From Microbacterium marinilacus (GTDB lineage Bacteria > Actinomycetota > Actinomycetes > Actinomycetales > Microbacteriaceae): a stretch of DNA of 64,000 nt. This document shows, in pieces, positions 41,912 to 50,721 of the stretch (position 1 is the first letter of the stretch; each line of letters starts with the position of its first letter). The stretch lies in the NCBI RefSeq assembly GCF_019753765.1, contig NZ_JAIJZW010000001.1, positions 656,575 through 720,574 on the forward strand. The letters run 5' to 3'. The notes under the pieces are model-generated. The model searched no databases, was not told where the DNA came from, and saw only the letters and a list, made by a program, of their open reading frames with translations. The position numbers and the translations under genes are program-made.

Positions 41912-41960
41912 CCCCGCGAGCCATGACATCCGCTGGATCGGATGTCATAGGCTCGCGGGG
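41912..41960. repeat. Long inverted repeat ending on a start codon
   Basis: Arms 41912-41931 and 41940-41960 (CCCCGCGAGCC...TGACATCC and complement) pair over 20 bp with one extra base in the right arm; the loop is GCTGGATC. The right arm contains the TAGGCT -10 and ends on the G of the GTG at 41960. It may end the htrA-like transcript or act as an operator. Confidence 0.85.
41948..41953 (+). promoter_or_regulatory. -10 hexamer of first CDP-glycerol transferase gene
   Basis: TAGGCT followed by 6 bases and the GTG at 41960, inside the right arm of the inverted repeat. Confidence 0.5.
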
Positions 41961-43237
41961 TGGCGTCTTTCTCCTTCGGCGCGGGCAACGCGCGGAAGAT
42001 CGCGCGGCTGCCGCTGTATGCGCTCGGCCGGCTCGTCACCGCGGTGACGCCGCGCACCGACCGCTGGGCCTTCGGCTGCGGTGCGGGCCTGGGCGACGGG
42101 CCGCTCGAGCTGTGGCGGGTCGCCGTCGACCGCGGACGGGACGCGGTGTGGCTGTCGGACGACGAGGACGAGCTGCGCGACGCGCGGGCACGAGGCATGC
42201 GGGCCGTGCGCAAGTCCTCGTTCGCCGGATTCTGGGAGACGGCTCGAGCGGGGGTGCTCGTGGTGGCCTACGGGTTCGGCGACGTCAACCCCTACGCCGT
42301 GAGCGGGGGGTTCGTCGCCCAGCTGTGGCACGGCGTCCCGCTCAAGCGCATCGGGCTCGACGCCCCGGAGACGGTGCGCAGCCCGCTCGACGACACGCGC
42401 GGCCCGCTGCGGCTCCTCGCGCCGGCGCTCCGAGTGGCGCTGCGCGGGATGTACCGGACCGCCGCGCGCCGCATCGACCTCATGCCGGCGGCGTCCCACC
42501 TCGTGCGCGGGCGTCTCGAGTCGGCGTTCGGGCTGCCGGATGACCGGATCGTCGTCACCGGAGAGCCGCGGGCCGATGTGCTGTCCCGCGGGTCGGATGC
42601 CGAGCGGCGGGCGGAGGGCCGAGCCCTGATCCGTCGGCTGATCCCCGACCTGCCCGCTGACGGGCGGCTCGTGCTCTACGCGCCCACGTGGCGGGACGGC
42701 GAGCCCGATCCCGCTGTGCCCGGCGCGGAGGACTGGCGGGCGATCGAGGACGTGATGGCGCGGAACGACGCCGTGCTGCTCGTGCGCTCGCATCGTCTGG
42801 GGGCGGGGGAGTACCGCCCGCCCGCGGACGTGGGGCATGTGCGCGCGCTCGGAGCCGATCTGCTCGCCGACGTGACGCCGGCGTTGGCGGGTGTGGACGT
42901 GCTCGTCACCGACTACTCCTCGCTTGCGTACGACGTCGCGCTCGTGCCGCTGCCGGTGCTGTTCCTCGCGCCGGACGTCGCCGTCTACGCGCGGCGGCGA
43001 GGCTTCTACGGCCGGTTCGAGGACGTCGCCGGCGGCGACGCCGCCGAGAGCTGGGCCGCGCTCGCTCCGCGCCTCGACCGGCTGCTGGGCGATGCGGAGG
43101 CCGCTGCGGAGGCGACCGCGCGCTCGGCCGCTCTGAGCGAGCGCGTGCACGCTCACCGCGATGGACGCAGCGCCGAGCGCGTGTACGACGCGATCGTGCG
43201 GCGCACCGAGACCTCCCCACGGAAGGCGACCAGATGA
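41960..43237 (+). CDS. CDP-glycerol glycerophosphotransferase-family protein
   Basis: A 425-aa cytoplasmic, membrane-associated enzyme of the TagB/TagF family, which adds glycerol- or ribitol-phosphate units from CDP-activated donors to a lipid-linked wall polymer. The family motifs QLWHGVPLKRIG (about 120), LYAPTWRDG (about 238), SHRLG and VTDYSSLAYD (about 314) are all present, including the two active-site His/Asp-type regions. GTG start, leaderless and inside a large dyad. Its stop overlaps the start of a second family member (ATGA). Confidence 0.87.
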   Translation: MASFSFGAGNARKIARLPLYALGRLVTAVTPRTDRWAFGCGAGLGDGPLELWRVAVDRGRDAVWLSDDEDELRDARARGMRAVRKSSFAGFWETARAGVLVVAYGFGDVNPYAVSGGFVAQLWHGVPLKRIGLDAPETVRSPLDDTRGPLRLLAPALRVALRGMYRTAARRIDLMPAASHLVRGRLESAFGLPDDRIVVTGEPRADVLSRGSDAERRAEGRALIRRLIPDLPADGRLVLYAPTWRDGEPDPAVPGAEDWRAIEDVMARNDAVLLVRSHRLGAGEYRPPADVGHVRALGADLLADVTPALAGVDVLVTDYSSLAYDVALVPLPVLFLAPDVAVYARRRGFYGRFEDVAGGDAAESWAALAPRLDRLLGDAEAAAEATARSAALSERVHAHRDGRSAERVYDAIVRRTETSPRKATR

Positions 43238-44685
43238 CCTCCCAGCCCACCGCCCGGTTCGAGCCGGACGACGCGCTGCTCGTGATCCGGGGAACCGGCG
43301 CCCGCCCGTCCTCCGCGGCGCTGGAGGGGCGCCGGGCTCACGTCGACGGCCGGATCACCGGCGGCGGCAAGACCTGGACGGTGCGGCTGCCGTTGCGCGC
43401 CTCGCGGTGGGGTGGGCCGGAGCTCCCCCTGCCGTCCGGCGAGTACGTCGTCCGCATCGACGTCGAGGGCGGCGCGGACCGAGCCCTCGACGTGCGGATC
43501 CCGCCCCGGGTCTTCGCGGGGGTGCGCGCGGAGCTGCGCGGCGACCGCCTCGTGATCGGCGCCCCCGTCGACCCGGTGTACGACGGGGCCGAGGCCCAGG
43601 GCGCCCTCGAACGGCGCTACGTCGATCGATCCGAGCCGCTCGAGAACGCCGTGTTCTTCGAGAGCTTCTACGGACGCGGGGCGGGGTGCAACCCGCTCGC
43701 GATCGACCGCGAGCTCGCGCGCGTCGCGCCGAGCGTGACCCGCTACTGGAGCGTCATCGACCTGTCGGTCCGCGTGCCCGAGGGGGCCATCGCCGTCGTC
43801 GAGGGCAGTCCCGACTGGTGGCGGGCGCGCAGCGCCGCCCGGCTGCTGGTCGTCAACGACTGGCTGCGCCGCCGGTTCGCGCGGCGCCGCGGGCAGAAGG
43901 TGCTGCAGACATGGCACGGGACGCCGCTGAAACGCCTCGCCCTCCACCGCCCCGGCTTCGACCCGCGGCGTGCGGGCGCCGTGATCAAGGAGTCGCTGCG
44001 CTGGAACGTGCTGCTTGCGCAGAACCCGTACGCCGCTCGGATCCTGCGCAAGGCGTACGCTTTCCTCGGCCGCCCGCTGTGGGTGGAGGGGTACCCCCGC
44101 AACGACGTCCTCGTGCACGGCGACCCCGCGGCCGTCCGGGCCGAGCTCGGCATCGCCTCGGACGAGCGGGTGCTGCTGTACGCGCCGACCTGGCGAGACG
44201 ACCGCGCGGAGATCGTCGACTTCCTCGACCCCGCGGTGCTCGCCGAGGAGACCGGCGCCGTGGTGCTCGTGCGAGGCCACTCCCGCACGCTGCTGCCTGG
44301 CCAGGACCTCGCCGGCGCGCGCGTCGTCGACGTCACGGGGTACCCGGACACCGCGCCGCTGCTGCTCGCCGCCGACGCGCTGATCACGGACTACTCGTCG
44401 GTGATGTTCGACTTCGGGGTGACGGGCAAGCCCATGTACTTCCTCGTGCCCGACATGGAGCACTACCGGGGAGAGCTGCGCGGGTTCTACTTCGACCTGG
44501 TCGCCCACGCGCCGGGTCCGATCGTGCGCTCGCAGGATGAGCTGATCGCCGCTCTCCAGAGCGGCACGGCCGATCACGCCGGGCGGTACCGGGCCTGGAC
44601 GGCCCGGTTCAACGCGCGCGACGACGGCCGGGCCTCCGAGCGCGTGGTCGCGCGGATCCTCGACCAGGGACTGATCGACCGCTGA
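43234..44685 (+). CDS. CDP-glycerol glycerophosphotransferase-family protein (long form)
   Basis: A 483-aa protein. The first 125 residues form a beta-rich domain not needed in TagB (TWTVRLPLRASRWGGPELPL, EYVVRIDVEGG), and the rest is the TagF-type GT-B domain with TWHGTPLKRLALH, LYAPTWRDD, RGHSRTLLP and ITDYSSVMFDF. The extra domain suggests a different acceptor or partner from the upstream enzyme. ATG overlaps the upstream stop, so both are translated from one message, probably acting one after the other on the same polymer. It converges on the GT2 gene with an 11-bp gap. Confidence 0.87.
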   Translation: MTSQPTARFEPDDALLVIRGTGARPSSAALEGRRAHVDGRITGGGKTWTVRLPLRASRWGGPELPLPSGEYVVRIDVEGGADRALDVRIPPRVFAGVRAELRGDRLVIGAPVDPVYDGAEAQGALERRYVDRSEPLENAVFFESFYGRGAGCNPLAIDRELARVAPSVTRYWSVIDLSVRVPEGAIAVVEGSPDWWRARSAARLLVVNDWLRRRFARRRGQKVLQTWHGTPLKRLALHRPGFDPRRAGAVIKESLRWNVLLAQNPYAARILRKAYAFLGRPLWVEGYPRNDVLVHGDPAAVRAELGIASDERVLLYAPTWRDDRAEIVDFLDPAVLAEETGAVVLVRGHSRTLLPGQDLAGARVVDVTGYPDTAPLLLAADALITDYSSVMFDFGVTGKPMYFLVPDMEHYRGELRGFYFDLVAHAPGPIVRSQDELIAALQSGTADHAGRYRAWTARFNARDDGRASERVVARILDQGLIDR

Positions 44686-44696
44686 GGCGCAGCGCG

Positions 44697-45833
44697 CTAC
44701 GGGAGCGGGGTGTTGCGGCCGGCCAGGCGCGAGGTGTCGACGGTGTCGTGCGCGCCGCGCAGCAGGCCGGCGATGAAGCCTGCCCCCCACGCGAGGTGCA
44801 TCGTCGGCAGGACCGCGAGCGTCCAGAGCTTGTCGCGCACTCCGGTCCCGCCGCCCGGCCCGACAGCGACCGCGGCGACCAGCAGGACGTATGCCAGCAC
44901 CGGAACGTAGACGGCGGATGCGAGCACGGACAGGGCGCCCGCGATCACCCCCGTCACCTGCAGGAGACCGACCAGCAGGCTCAGGACGAGGGCGACCACC
45001 AGCGCCGGCGGAGCGAAGAAGCGCGCCGAGTTGCGCATCCCGTAGCGGCGGACCAGCTCGCCCCGCCAGGTCCCCGTGGCGACGAACTGGCGAGCCAGGC
45101 GATGCCAGCTCTCCCGCGGCCAGTAGGTGACCGACAGCGAGGGGTCGAACCAGACGCGGTAACCGGCCGAACGGATGCGCAGGTTCAGCTCCCAGTCCTC
45201 CCCACGCCGGATGGACTCGTCGAACAGCCCGACCTCGTCGAGCACGGCGCGGCGCATCACGCCGAGGTAGGCAGACTCCGCCTCGCCCGGCCGATCGCCG
45301 CCGTGGTACGCGCCTCCGCCGAGACCGATCCGCGAGTTGTAGGCGCGGGCGACGGCGCGCTGGAAGGGCGAACGGCCGTCGGCGCGCATGACCCCGCCGA
45401 CGTTGCCCGCGCGCGTGCGGGCGAGGATCTCGAGGGCGCGCGACGCGTAGCCCGGCGCGATCTCCGAGTGCGCGTCGACCCGCACGACCGTGGGATGCGA
45501 GCTCGCACGTATCGCCGCGTTCAGGCCCACCGGGATGTCCGCGGCGGGGTTGTCGACCAGCACGATGCGCGGATCCTCCGCGGCGAGGGTCCGCGCCAGC
45601 TCGGTCGTGCCGTCGCTCGACGGGCCGAGGGCGAGGACCACCTCGACGGGGCCGTCGACGTCCTGATCCAGGACCGTCTCGACGGCGCGGCGCAGGTAGG
45701 CGCGCTCGTTCAGCACGGGCATGACGAACGAGACCCCGGATCCGTCCGGCACCGGGGGAGCGTCGCGCCGCCCGTCGTGCCGGGGCCGGTCCCGCGGAGA
45801 CGACGGAGGCCGCTCGGCGGGATCGTTACGCAT
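44697..45833 (-). CDS. GT2-family glycosyltransferase with C-terminal membrane helices
   Basis: A 378-aa inverting GT-A glycosyltransferase. SFVMPVLNERAYLRRAVETV starts the fold (about 35-54), VRVDAHSE carries the DxD-like metal site, GEDWELNLRI the catalytic acid, and YWPRESWHRLARQF the acceptor-side motif. Three to four membrane helices follow (about 268-355). Such enzymes build polysaccharide or lipid-linked glycan. Its place between three CDP-glycerol-type genes suggests sugar addition to the same wall polymer. Alone on the minus strand. Confidence 0.87.
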   Translation of the reverse strand: MRNDPAERPPSSPRDRPRHDGRRDAPPVPDGSGVSFVMPVLNERAYLRRAVETVLDQDVDGPVEVVLALGPSSDGTTELARTLAAEDPRIVLVDNPAADIPVGLNAAIRASSHPTVVRVDAHSEIAPGYASRALEILARTRAGNVGGVMRADGRSPFQRAVARAYNSRIGLGGGAYHGGDRPGEAESAYLGVMRRAVLDEVGLFDESIRRGEDWELNLRIRSAGYRVWFDPSLSVTYWPRESWHRLARQFVATGTWRGELVRRYGMRNSARFFAPPALVVALVLSLLVGLLQVTGVIAGALSVLASAVYVPVLAYVLLVAAVAVGPGGGTGVRDKLWTLAVLPTMHLAWGAGFIAGLLRGAHDTVDTSRLAGRNTPLP

Positions 45834-45873
45834 TCGACGATCATCCCACGAGGGGCGCCGAGAGCCCGCTGGC

Positions 45874-45879
45874 TAGGCT
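45874..45879 (+). promoter_or_regulatory. -10 hexamer of third CDP-glycerol transferase gene
   Basis: TAGGCT followed by 6 bases (TGTCGG) and the ATG at 45886; leaderless arrangement. Confidence 0.5.
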
Positions 45880-45885
45880 TGTCGG

Positions 45886-47115
45886 ATGGGCATTGCGCGG
45901 GACGTGAAGAAGGCAGTCGAGCTCTTCCGGAAGGCCCTCGCAGCCCGTGACGCCAAGCGCGCGATCCGTGCGGCGGTCGCCGCGCGGCCGCCCCACACCC
46001 CGCGCAGCTACCGCGTCGCGGTGTACTTCGCCGACGGCGCGGTGAACATGTACCAGATGCGCCAGTGGTACCGGCCGCTGGCAGGACTGGCCGAGGCCCA
46101 CCCCGTCGTGGTGATGTCGCGCAACGCCACGGGCGCCGCCGCGCTGCTGGCGGACGACGCGATCCCCGTGGCGTACGTGCCGTCCGTGCGCGACATGGAG
46201 CGCTTCCTCGCCTCGCAGGACATCCGCATCGTCCTGTACGTGAACCAGAACACGCGCAACTTCCAGATGTTCCGCTACGGCGAGCGGTGGCACGTGTTCA
46301 TCAACCACGGCGAGTCGGACAAGATGTACATGACGACGAACCAGTACAAGGCCTACGACTACGCGCTGATCGCCGGGCAGGCCGCGCGCGAGCGCCTGAC
46401 CCGCACACTGTGGGACTTCGACGTCGAGCGTCGCGCGATCGAGATCGGCAGGCCGCAGGCCGACCACTACTCGGGCGAGCTGCCGTACACACCTGACGAG
46501 CGCACCGTGGTGCTGTACGCGCCGACGTGGGAGGGCGACAGGCCGGCCGCGCTGTACGGATCCGTGAAGAGCCATGGCGAGGCCCTGGTCACGGCTCTCC
46601 TCGCCACCGGCCGTCATCGCGTGATCTACCGGCCGCATCCGCGCAGCGGGGTCGTCGACGCCGAGTTCGGCGCCGCGAACCAGCGGATCATCCAGGCGCT
46701 GAAGTCGGCGAACGACGCCGACCCGTCCGCGCACCACGTCTACGACGACGGGCCCGAGCTCGGCTGGCAGCTCGCCGCGGCCGATGTCGCCATCGCCGAC
46801 ATCTCGGCGATGGTGTACGACCGTCTCGCCGCCGACCGGCCGCTGCTCATCACCCGCCCGGTCGCCGCGGAGGCGGAGATCGACGAGGGCGGCTACCTCT
46901 CGGCGTGCGAGTGGCTGCGCGCCGAGGACGCCCCGCGGGTGGAGGACGCGATCGACCGCGTGCTGTCCGACCCCGGAGCCACCGAGCGCCTGCACCACTG
47001 GGTCGGCCACTACTTCGGCGACACCTCGCCGGGCGCGGCGACGGCACGCTTCCACGCGGCGATCGAGCAGCTCATGTCGAAGTGGGACGAGTGGAACGCG
47101 CGCTCCGCCCGGTGA
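45886..47115 (+). CDS. CDP-glycerol glycerophosphotransferase-like protein (divergent)
   Basis: A 409-aa member of the same superfamily, but more divergent: the HGVP motif is INHGESDKMYMT (about 143-154), and VLYAPTWEGDRP, YRPHPRSG and IADISAMVYD replace the usual LYAPTWRD, RxH and TDYSS. The N-terminus is basic and helical (ARDVKKAVELFRKALAARDAKR), fitting attachment to the membrane surface. The donor may differ from CDP-glycerol. Own promoter; 93 bp separate it from the convergent MFS gene. Confidence 0.8.
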   Translation: MGIARDVKKAVELFRKALAARDAKRAIRAAVAARPPHTPRSYRVAVYFADGAVNMYQMRQWYRPLAGLAEAHPVVVMSRNATGAAALLADDAIPVAYVPSVRDMERFLASQDIRIVLYVNQNTRNFQMFRYGERWHVFINHGESDKMYMTTNQYKAYDYALIAGQAARERLTRTLWDFDVERRAIEIGRPQADHYSGELPYTPDERTVVLYAPTWEGDRPAALYGSVKSHGEALVTALLATGRHRVIYRPHPRSGVVDAEFGAANQRIIQALKSANDADPSAHHVYDDGPELGWQLAAADVAIADISAMVYDRLAADRPLLITRPVAAEAEIDEGGYLSACEWLRAEDAPRVEDAIDRVLSDPGATERLHHWVGHYFGDTSPGAATARFHAAIEQLMSKWDEWNARSAR

Positions 47116-47208
47116 CCGGATCCGCTTCGTCCGTCGCCGCCACGGCAGAGGAGTCATCCACAGGGTAGGAGCCTGGAGGTCGAGCGGCTCCGACGCCGTG
47201 GATATCTC

Positions 47209-48681
47209 CTACGAGGCGGTTCCCGCGGGACCGGCGACCTCGACGGCGCCCGCCGCGCGGTCGGTGAACGCGTTCCGCGGCACCAGCACGAGCGCGGCCG
47301 CGGCGGCGAGGCCCGTGAGCCCGCAGACGATCCACACGGTCACATAGCCGGCGAACGAGCCTGCCGTGCCCTCGGCCGCCCCCTGGGCGCCGTTCAGGAG
47401 CGCGATGCCGAACACGCAGGACGCGATCGCGCCGCCGACGGTCTTCACGCCGTTGGTGAGGCCCGTGGCCTGGCCGGTGGCGCGCGCGGGCGCGGCGGCC
47501 GCCGCTGCGGCGGGCAGGGCGGCGACGAGCGCGCCCGAGCCGAGTCCGGCGATGGCCATGTTGGTGACGAGCTGTCCGTACGCGTCGTGGAACGGCAGGA
47601 ACATCAGATACCCGACCCCCACGAGCATGCTGGCGCCGATCAACGCCCGCCGCGGTGTCCCGAGCCGCGCGGCGACGGGATAGGACAGGGCGCCCACGAT
47701 CATCGCGACGAGATAGAGGCCGATGATGAGCGAGGTCGCGAAGCCGGTGGTGCCAAGCCCGTACCCGTAGACGGCCGGGTCCGTGCGCGCGAACGTCGAC
47801 AGCGGCGCCTGTGCGCCGAGCACGCTCACGCCGAACAGCCCGGCGGTCAGGAACACGGGCCACAGCGCGGGGTCTGCGAACGTCCGCACATCGATCAGAG
47901 GATCGGGGGTGCGCCGCTCCCAGACCGCGAACGGCCAGAGCAGCGCGAGTCCGCCCGCGGTCAGGAGCCAGGCGAAGATGCCCGCATCCAGGCGGAGGAC
48001 GCTCAGGCCGCCCGTGAAGGCGAGCAGGGCGAGGGTCAGCAGCACGACGCCGGTCGTGTCGAAGCGGCCTCCGTGCAGGTCGGGCGACTCGGTGACGCCG
48101 AGCAGGATGACGAAGAAACAGGCCACGACCGCGATCGCCGGGATCAGCAGAACGATCCACAGCGGCAGCGCGTCGATCAACGCCCCGCCGATGAGGGCGC
48201 CGGAGATCGCGCCGGCCTCGAGCGCCGCGACGAGCAGGCCGGCGGCGCGCGCTGTCAGCAGCGCGCCCGCGCCGGTCGCGCGGGACCGCGACCAGATCAG
48301 GGCGATCTCGAGCGGCAGCCAGACGACGTAGAAGCCCTGCAGCGCCCACGCCGCGAGGAAGACGGCGAACGAGTCGGTGAACGGCAGCGCGAGCGACGCG
48401 GCGGCGGTGAGCGCGGTGGACACCAGCAGCATGCGCTTGTGCCCGACCATGTCGCCGAGCTTCGCGAAGATCGGGACGACGAGCGCCGACAGCATCAGCT
48501 GCGAGCCCTCCAGCCAGTTCACGTCGGCGTCGTGGACGCCGAGGTTGCGCGCGATGTCGGTGAGCATGGGCGTGTAGTAGCCCTGCAGGACGCCGCTCGT
48601 GAACTCCACGAAAGCGAGGAAACCGACGACTCCGAGGAGCGCGCCCAGGCGCGCCCGGGGCGGGCGGACGGCCGCAGTCAT
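47209..48681 (-). CDS. MFS transporter (DHA2-like, 14 helices)
   Basis: A 490-aa integral membrane transporter with about 14 hydrophobic helices, the number of the DHA2 drug/proton antiporters. The MFS motif A is KLGDMVGHKRMLL (about residues 75-87) and the second-half counterpart is PVAARLGTPRRAL. Substrate unknown. The ATG at 48681 overlaps the stop of the M20 peptidase gene (ATGA), so transporter and peptidase are coupled; import or export of a peptide-like compound is a possible link, but only by context. Confidence 0.87.
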   Translation of the reverse strand: MTAAVRPPRARLGALLGVVGFLAFVEFTSGVLQGYYTPMLTDIARNLGVHDADVNWLEGSQLMLSALVVPIFAKLGDMVGHKRMLLVSTALTAAASLALPFTDSFAVFLAAWALQGFYVVWLPLEIALIWSRSRATGAGALLTARAAGLLVAALEAGAISGALIGGALIDALPLWIVLLIPAIAVVACFFVILLGVTESPDLHGGRFDTTGVVLLTLALLAFTGGLSVLRLDAGIFAWLLTAGGLALLWPFAVWERRTPDPLIDVRTFADPALWPVFLTAGLFGVSVLGAQAPLSTFARTDPAVYGYGLGTTGFATSLIIGLYLVAMIVGALSYPVAARLGTPRRALIGASMLVGVGYLMFLPFHDAYGQLVTNMAIAGLGSGALVAALPAAAAAAAPARATGQATGLTNGVKTVGGAIASCVFGIALLNGAQGAAEGTAGSFAGYVTVWIVCGLTGLAAAAALVLVPRNAFTDRAAGAVEVAGPAGTAS

Positions 48682-50063
48682 GCCGAGGTCGCCGGCGAGA
48701 GGGAGGACAGCAGGGCCACGTGGAAGTCCCGGCCGCGCTCGAGCGACGAGATCTCGACGCGCTCGTCGACGCCGTGGATGCCGGCGCGCTGCGCCGCCGA
48801 CATCTCCAGCGGGGCGAACCGGTACACGGCGGGCCAGAACCGGTGGAAGTGGCGGGCGTCGCTGGCCTGCATCATGATGTACGGCGCCGGCAGGGCATCG
48901 GGATAGGCGGCGAGCGAGGCTGCGGCGATGGCGGCGAACTGCGGTCCGTCGATGGGCGACTCGGGGGAGGGGTCGCTCCCCTCGAGCACCTCTACCGTCA
49001 CCCCGCCGTCGGCGACGCGGCGGCGGATCCGTCGCAGCGTCCCGTCGACGGTCTCGCCCGGCAGGATCCGCACGTTGAGCGTCGCGGAGGCACGCGCCGG
49101 CAGCACGTTGGCCGCCGATCCGCCGTCCTGGACGGTCGCCGCGATCGTGGTGCGGACGAGCGCCGCCGGCTCTCCGCCCGCGGCCGCGAAAGCCCGCGCC
49201 GTGACGGGGCGCAACGCCGCGAGCGCGCGCAGCAGGAGGGAGGCCGGTCCGTTCGCGCGCTCGGACAGGACGCGGAGCATGCGCGAGATCGCGACGGGCG
49301 TGCGGGCGCGGAACGTGCCCGCACCGAGCCGCGCGACCGCGCGGGCCACGCGCGCCACCGCCGTGGGACCGTGCGGCGCGGACGCATGGCCGCCATCACC
49401 CTGGGCCGTGAGACGGAACGTGGCGACGCCCTTCTCGCCGACGCCGATCATCGCCGCGCGGCCCGACACGAACGGCAGGGGAGCGTCGACGACGGCGCCG
49501 CCCTCGTCGATGACCAGCCAGGGCTCGACGCCCCGGTCGTGCAGGGCCCGGGCGATCGCGGCGGCGGCGTGGCCGTAGGTCTCCTCGTTGCCCCCGAAAG
49601 ACAGATAGACGTCGCGGAGGGGCCGGAACCCGGACGCGAGCAGGTCCTCGACGGCTTCGAGCACCACCAGCAGCGGCCCCTTGTCGTCGAGCGCACCGCG
49701 TCCGTGCACCCAGCCGTCGACGATCCGCCCGTCGAACGGCGGGTGCGTCCAGCCGTCCGTCTCGTCGGCGGGCACCACGTCGAAGTGCGCCATCAGCACC
49801 ACGGGCGCGGCGTCGGATGCGCCGGGCCATCGATAGAGCAGACCGAGGTCGGTGATGCGCTCCAGTTCCAGCTCGCGGTGCGCGCGCGGATAGAGCTCGG
49901 CCAGCAAGGCGACGAAGTCCTCGAACGGCTGCGCGCCGCGGGTCTCTCGTTCGGCGCTGACGGTGGGGATGCGGATCATCCGTGAGAGACGCTCGCCGAT
50001 GCCGTCGCGGCGCGGCGCCTCGCGCGGCCGCGCGGGGGAAGGGGAAGGGCACGGGTCTGCCAT
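48678..50063 (-). CDS. M20-family metallopeptidase
   Basis: A 461-aa di-zinc peptidase or amidohydrolase. Metal ligands: His in LMAHFDVVP (about residue 93), Asp in RGALDDKGPL (about 123), Glu pair in GGNEETYGH (about 158), Asp in VIDEGG, and a late His in GIHGVDERV. The long form with a lid domain resembles carboxypeptidase S/dipeptidase-like M20 enzymes. ATG start six bases after TAATGT. First gene of a two-gene operon with the MFS transporter. Confidence 0.88.
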   Translation of the reverse strand: MADPCPSPSPARPREAPRRDGIGERLSRMIRIPTVSAERETRGAQPFEDFVALLAELYPRAHRELELERITDLGLLYRWPGASDAAPVVLMAHFDVVPADETDGWTHPPFDGRIVDGWVHGRGALDDKGPLLVVLEAVEDLLASGFRPLRDVYLSFGGNEETYGHAAAAIARALHDRGVEPWLVIDEGGAVVDAPLPFVSGRAAMIGVGEKGVATFRLTAQGDGGHASAPHGPTAVARVARAVARLGAGTFRARTPVAISRMLRVLSERANGPASLLLRALAALRPVTARAFAAAGGEPAALVRTTIAATVQDGGSAANVLPARASATLNVRILPGETVDGTLRRIRRRVADGGVTVEVLEGSDPSPESPIDGPQFAAIAAASLAAYPDALPAPYIMMQASDARHFHRFWPAVYRFAPLEMSAAQRAGIHGVDERVEISSLERGRDFHVALLSSLSPATSA

Positions 50064-50069
50064 GCGCTC

Positions 50070-50075
50070 ACATTA
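50070..50075 (-). promoter_or_regulatory. -10 hexamer of M20 peptidase operon
   Basis: TAATGT on the minus strand, 6 bases before ATG 50063; leaderless arrangement. Confidence 0.5.
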
Positions 50076-50144
50076 GGGCACGGCTGGGCCGGTGCGTGAG
50101 CGGGCGGCGCGTGAGACGGCACGCGCGCCGTGGGGCGGCCGGGA

Positions 50145-50174
50145 ATGGCGTCGCCGGGGGATCCGTTGTAGTCT
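50145..50174 (+). promoter_or_regulatory. Probable tmRNA promoter
   Basis: ATGGCG, 18 bases, TAGTCT; same layout as the two tRNA promoters. Transcription would start about 88 bases before the mature tmRNA 5' end. Confidence 0.5.
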
Positions 50175-50269
50175 GTGAAGCTCGGCGCACGACGTCGAGA
50201 CGGCCCGGCGTCAGCGTCGGGATGGCAACTCCACAGTGCGACAACGCCTCCTTCTTTCGAGGGAATCAC

Positions 50270-50636
50270 GGGGCTGATCGGTTTCGACAGTGCTTGTGAA
50301 TCTGCGAGAAGCGGGCCGAGGATGCAGGGTTATCTCGTTAACGCTCCCCGCAAACCAATAAGTGCCGAATCCAAGCGCACTGACTTCGCCCTCGCTGCGT
50401 AAGCGAGCTCGATAGTCCGTCAGACCGTGGTCGATCCCGACACGGATCCTGGCGTCATCTAGGGATCTCGCTGCGTGACGGTGTCGAGACGTCACGCGGG
50501 ACTCGTCCTCGACTGGGCTCGTCGACTTAGGTGTCTGTGACAAAGGTCGGAGCCGAGCAGAACGCTCTCACAGACTGCGCCCGGAGAAGCCCCAGAGACT
50601 CGGCGCTGGACGGGGGTTCGATTCCCCCCAGCTCCA
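50270..50636 (+). ncRNA. ssrA: tmRNA (SsrA)
   Basis: The tRNA-like ends GGGGCTG/CAGCTCC pair to an acceptor stem; the 5' part has the typical GATCGGTTTCGACAG, and the 3' part ends with a T-arm GGGGG-TTCGATT-CCCCC and discriminator A. CCA is not encoded. The resume codon is probably GCT at 50343, giving the tag APRKPISAESKRTDFALAA and a TAA at 50400-50402. The ALAA ending directs ClpXP-type proteolysis. It rescues stalled ribosomes together with SmpB (gene not in this window). Confidence 0.93.
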
Positions 50637-50657
50637 CGGACGTTGTCGCATCGAGCG

Positions 50658-50700
50658 GAAGCCCCGCGATCCTTCACGACAGTGAGGATCGCGGGGCTTC
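50658..50700 (+). terminator. Terminator after tmRNA
   Basis: A stem of about 19 bp (GAAGCCCCGCGATCCT... and complement, with one bulged T), a GACA loop, and a downstream TTTT a few bases later. It also lies after the minus-strand gene ending at 50722 and could end that transcript. Confidence 0.75.
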
Positions 50701-50721
50701 TCGCGTTTTCGGGGCCGGACG

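Noticed and set aside
41960..47115. Capsule or phage-derived glycan locus
   Set aside because: No polymerase, flippase or phage gene is present; all three phosphotransferase-like proteins carry the CDP-glycerol-transferase motifs typical of wall teichoic acid synthesis.
47116..47208. Imperfect inverted repeat (GGAGCC/GGCTCC and GTAGGAG/CTCCTAC) between convergent genes
   Set aside because: The two possible stems overlap, have long loops and mismatched spacing; not convincing as a terminator or operator.
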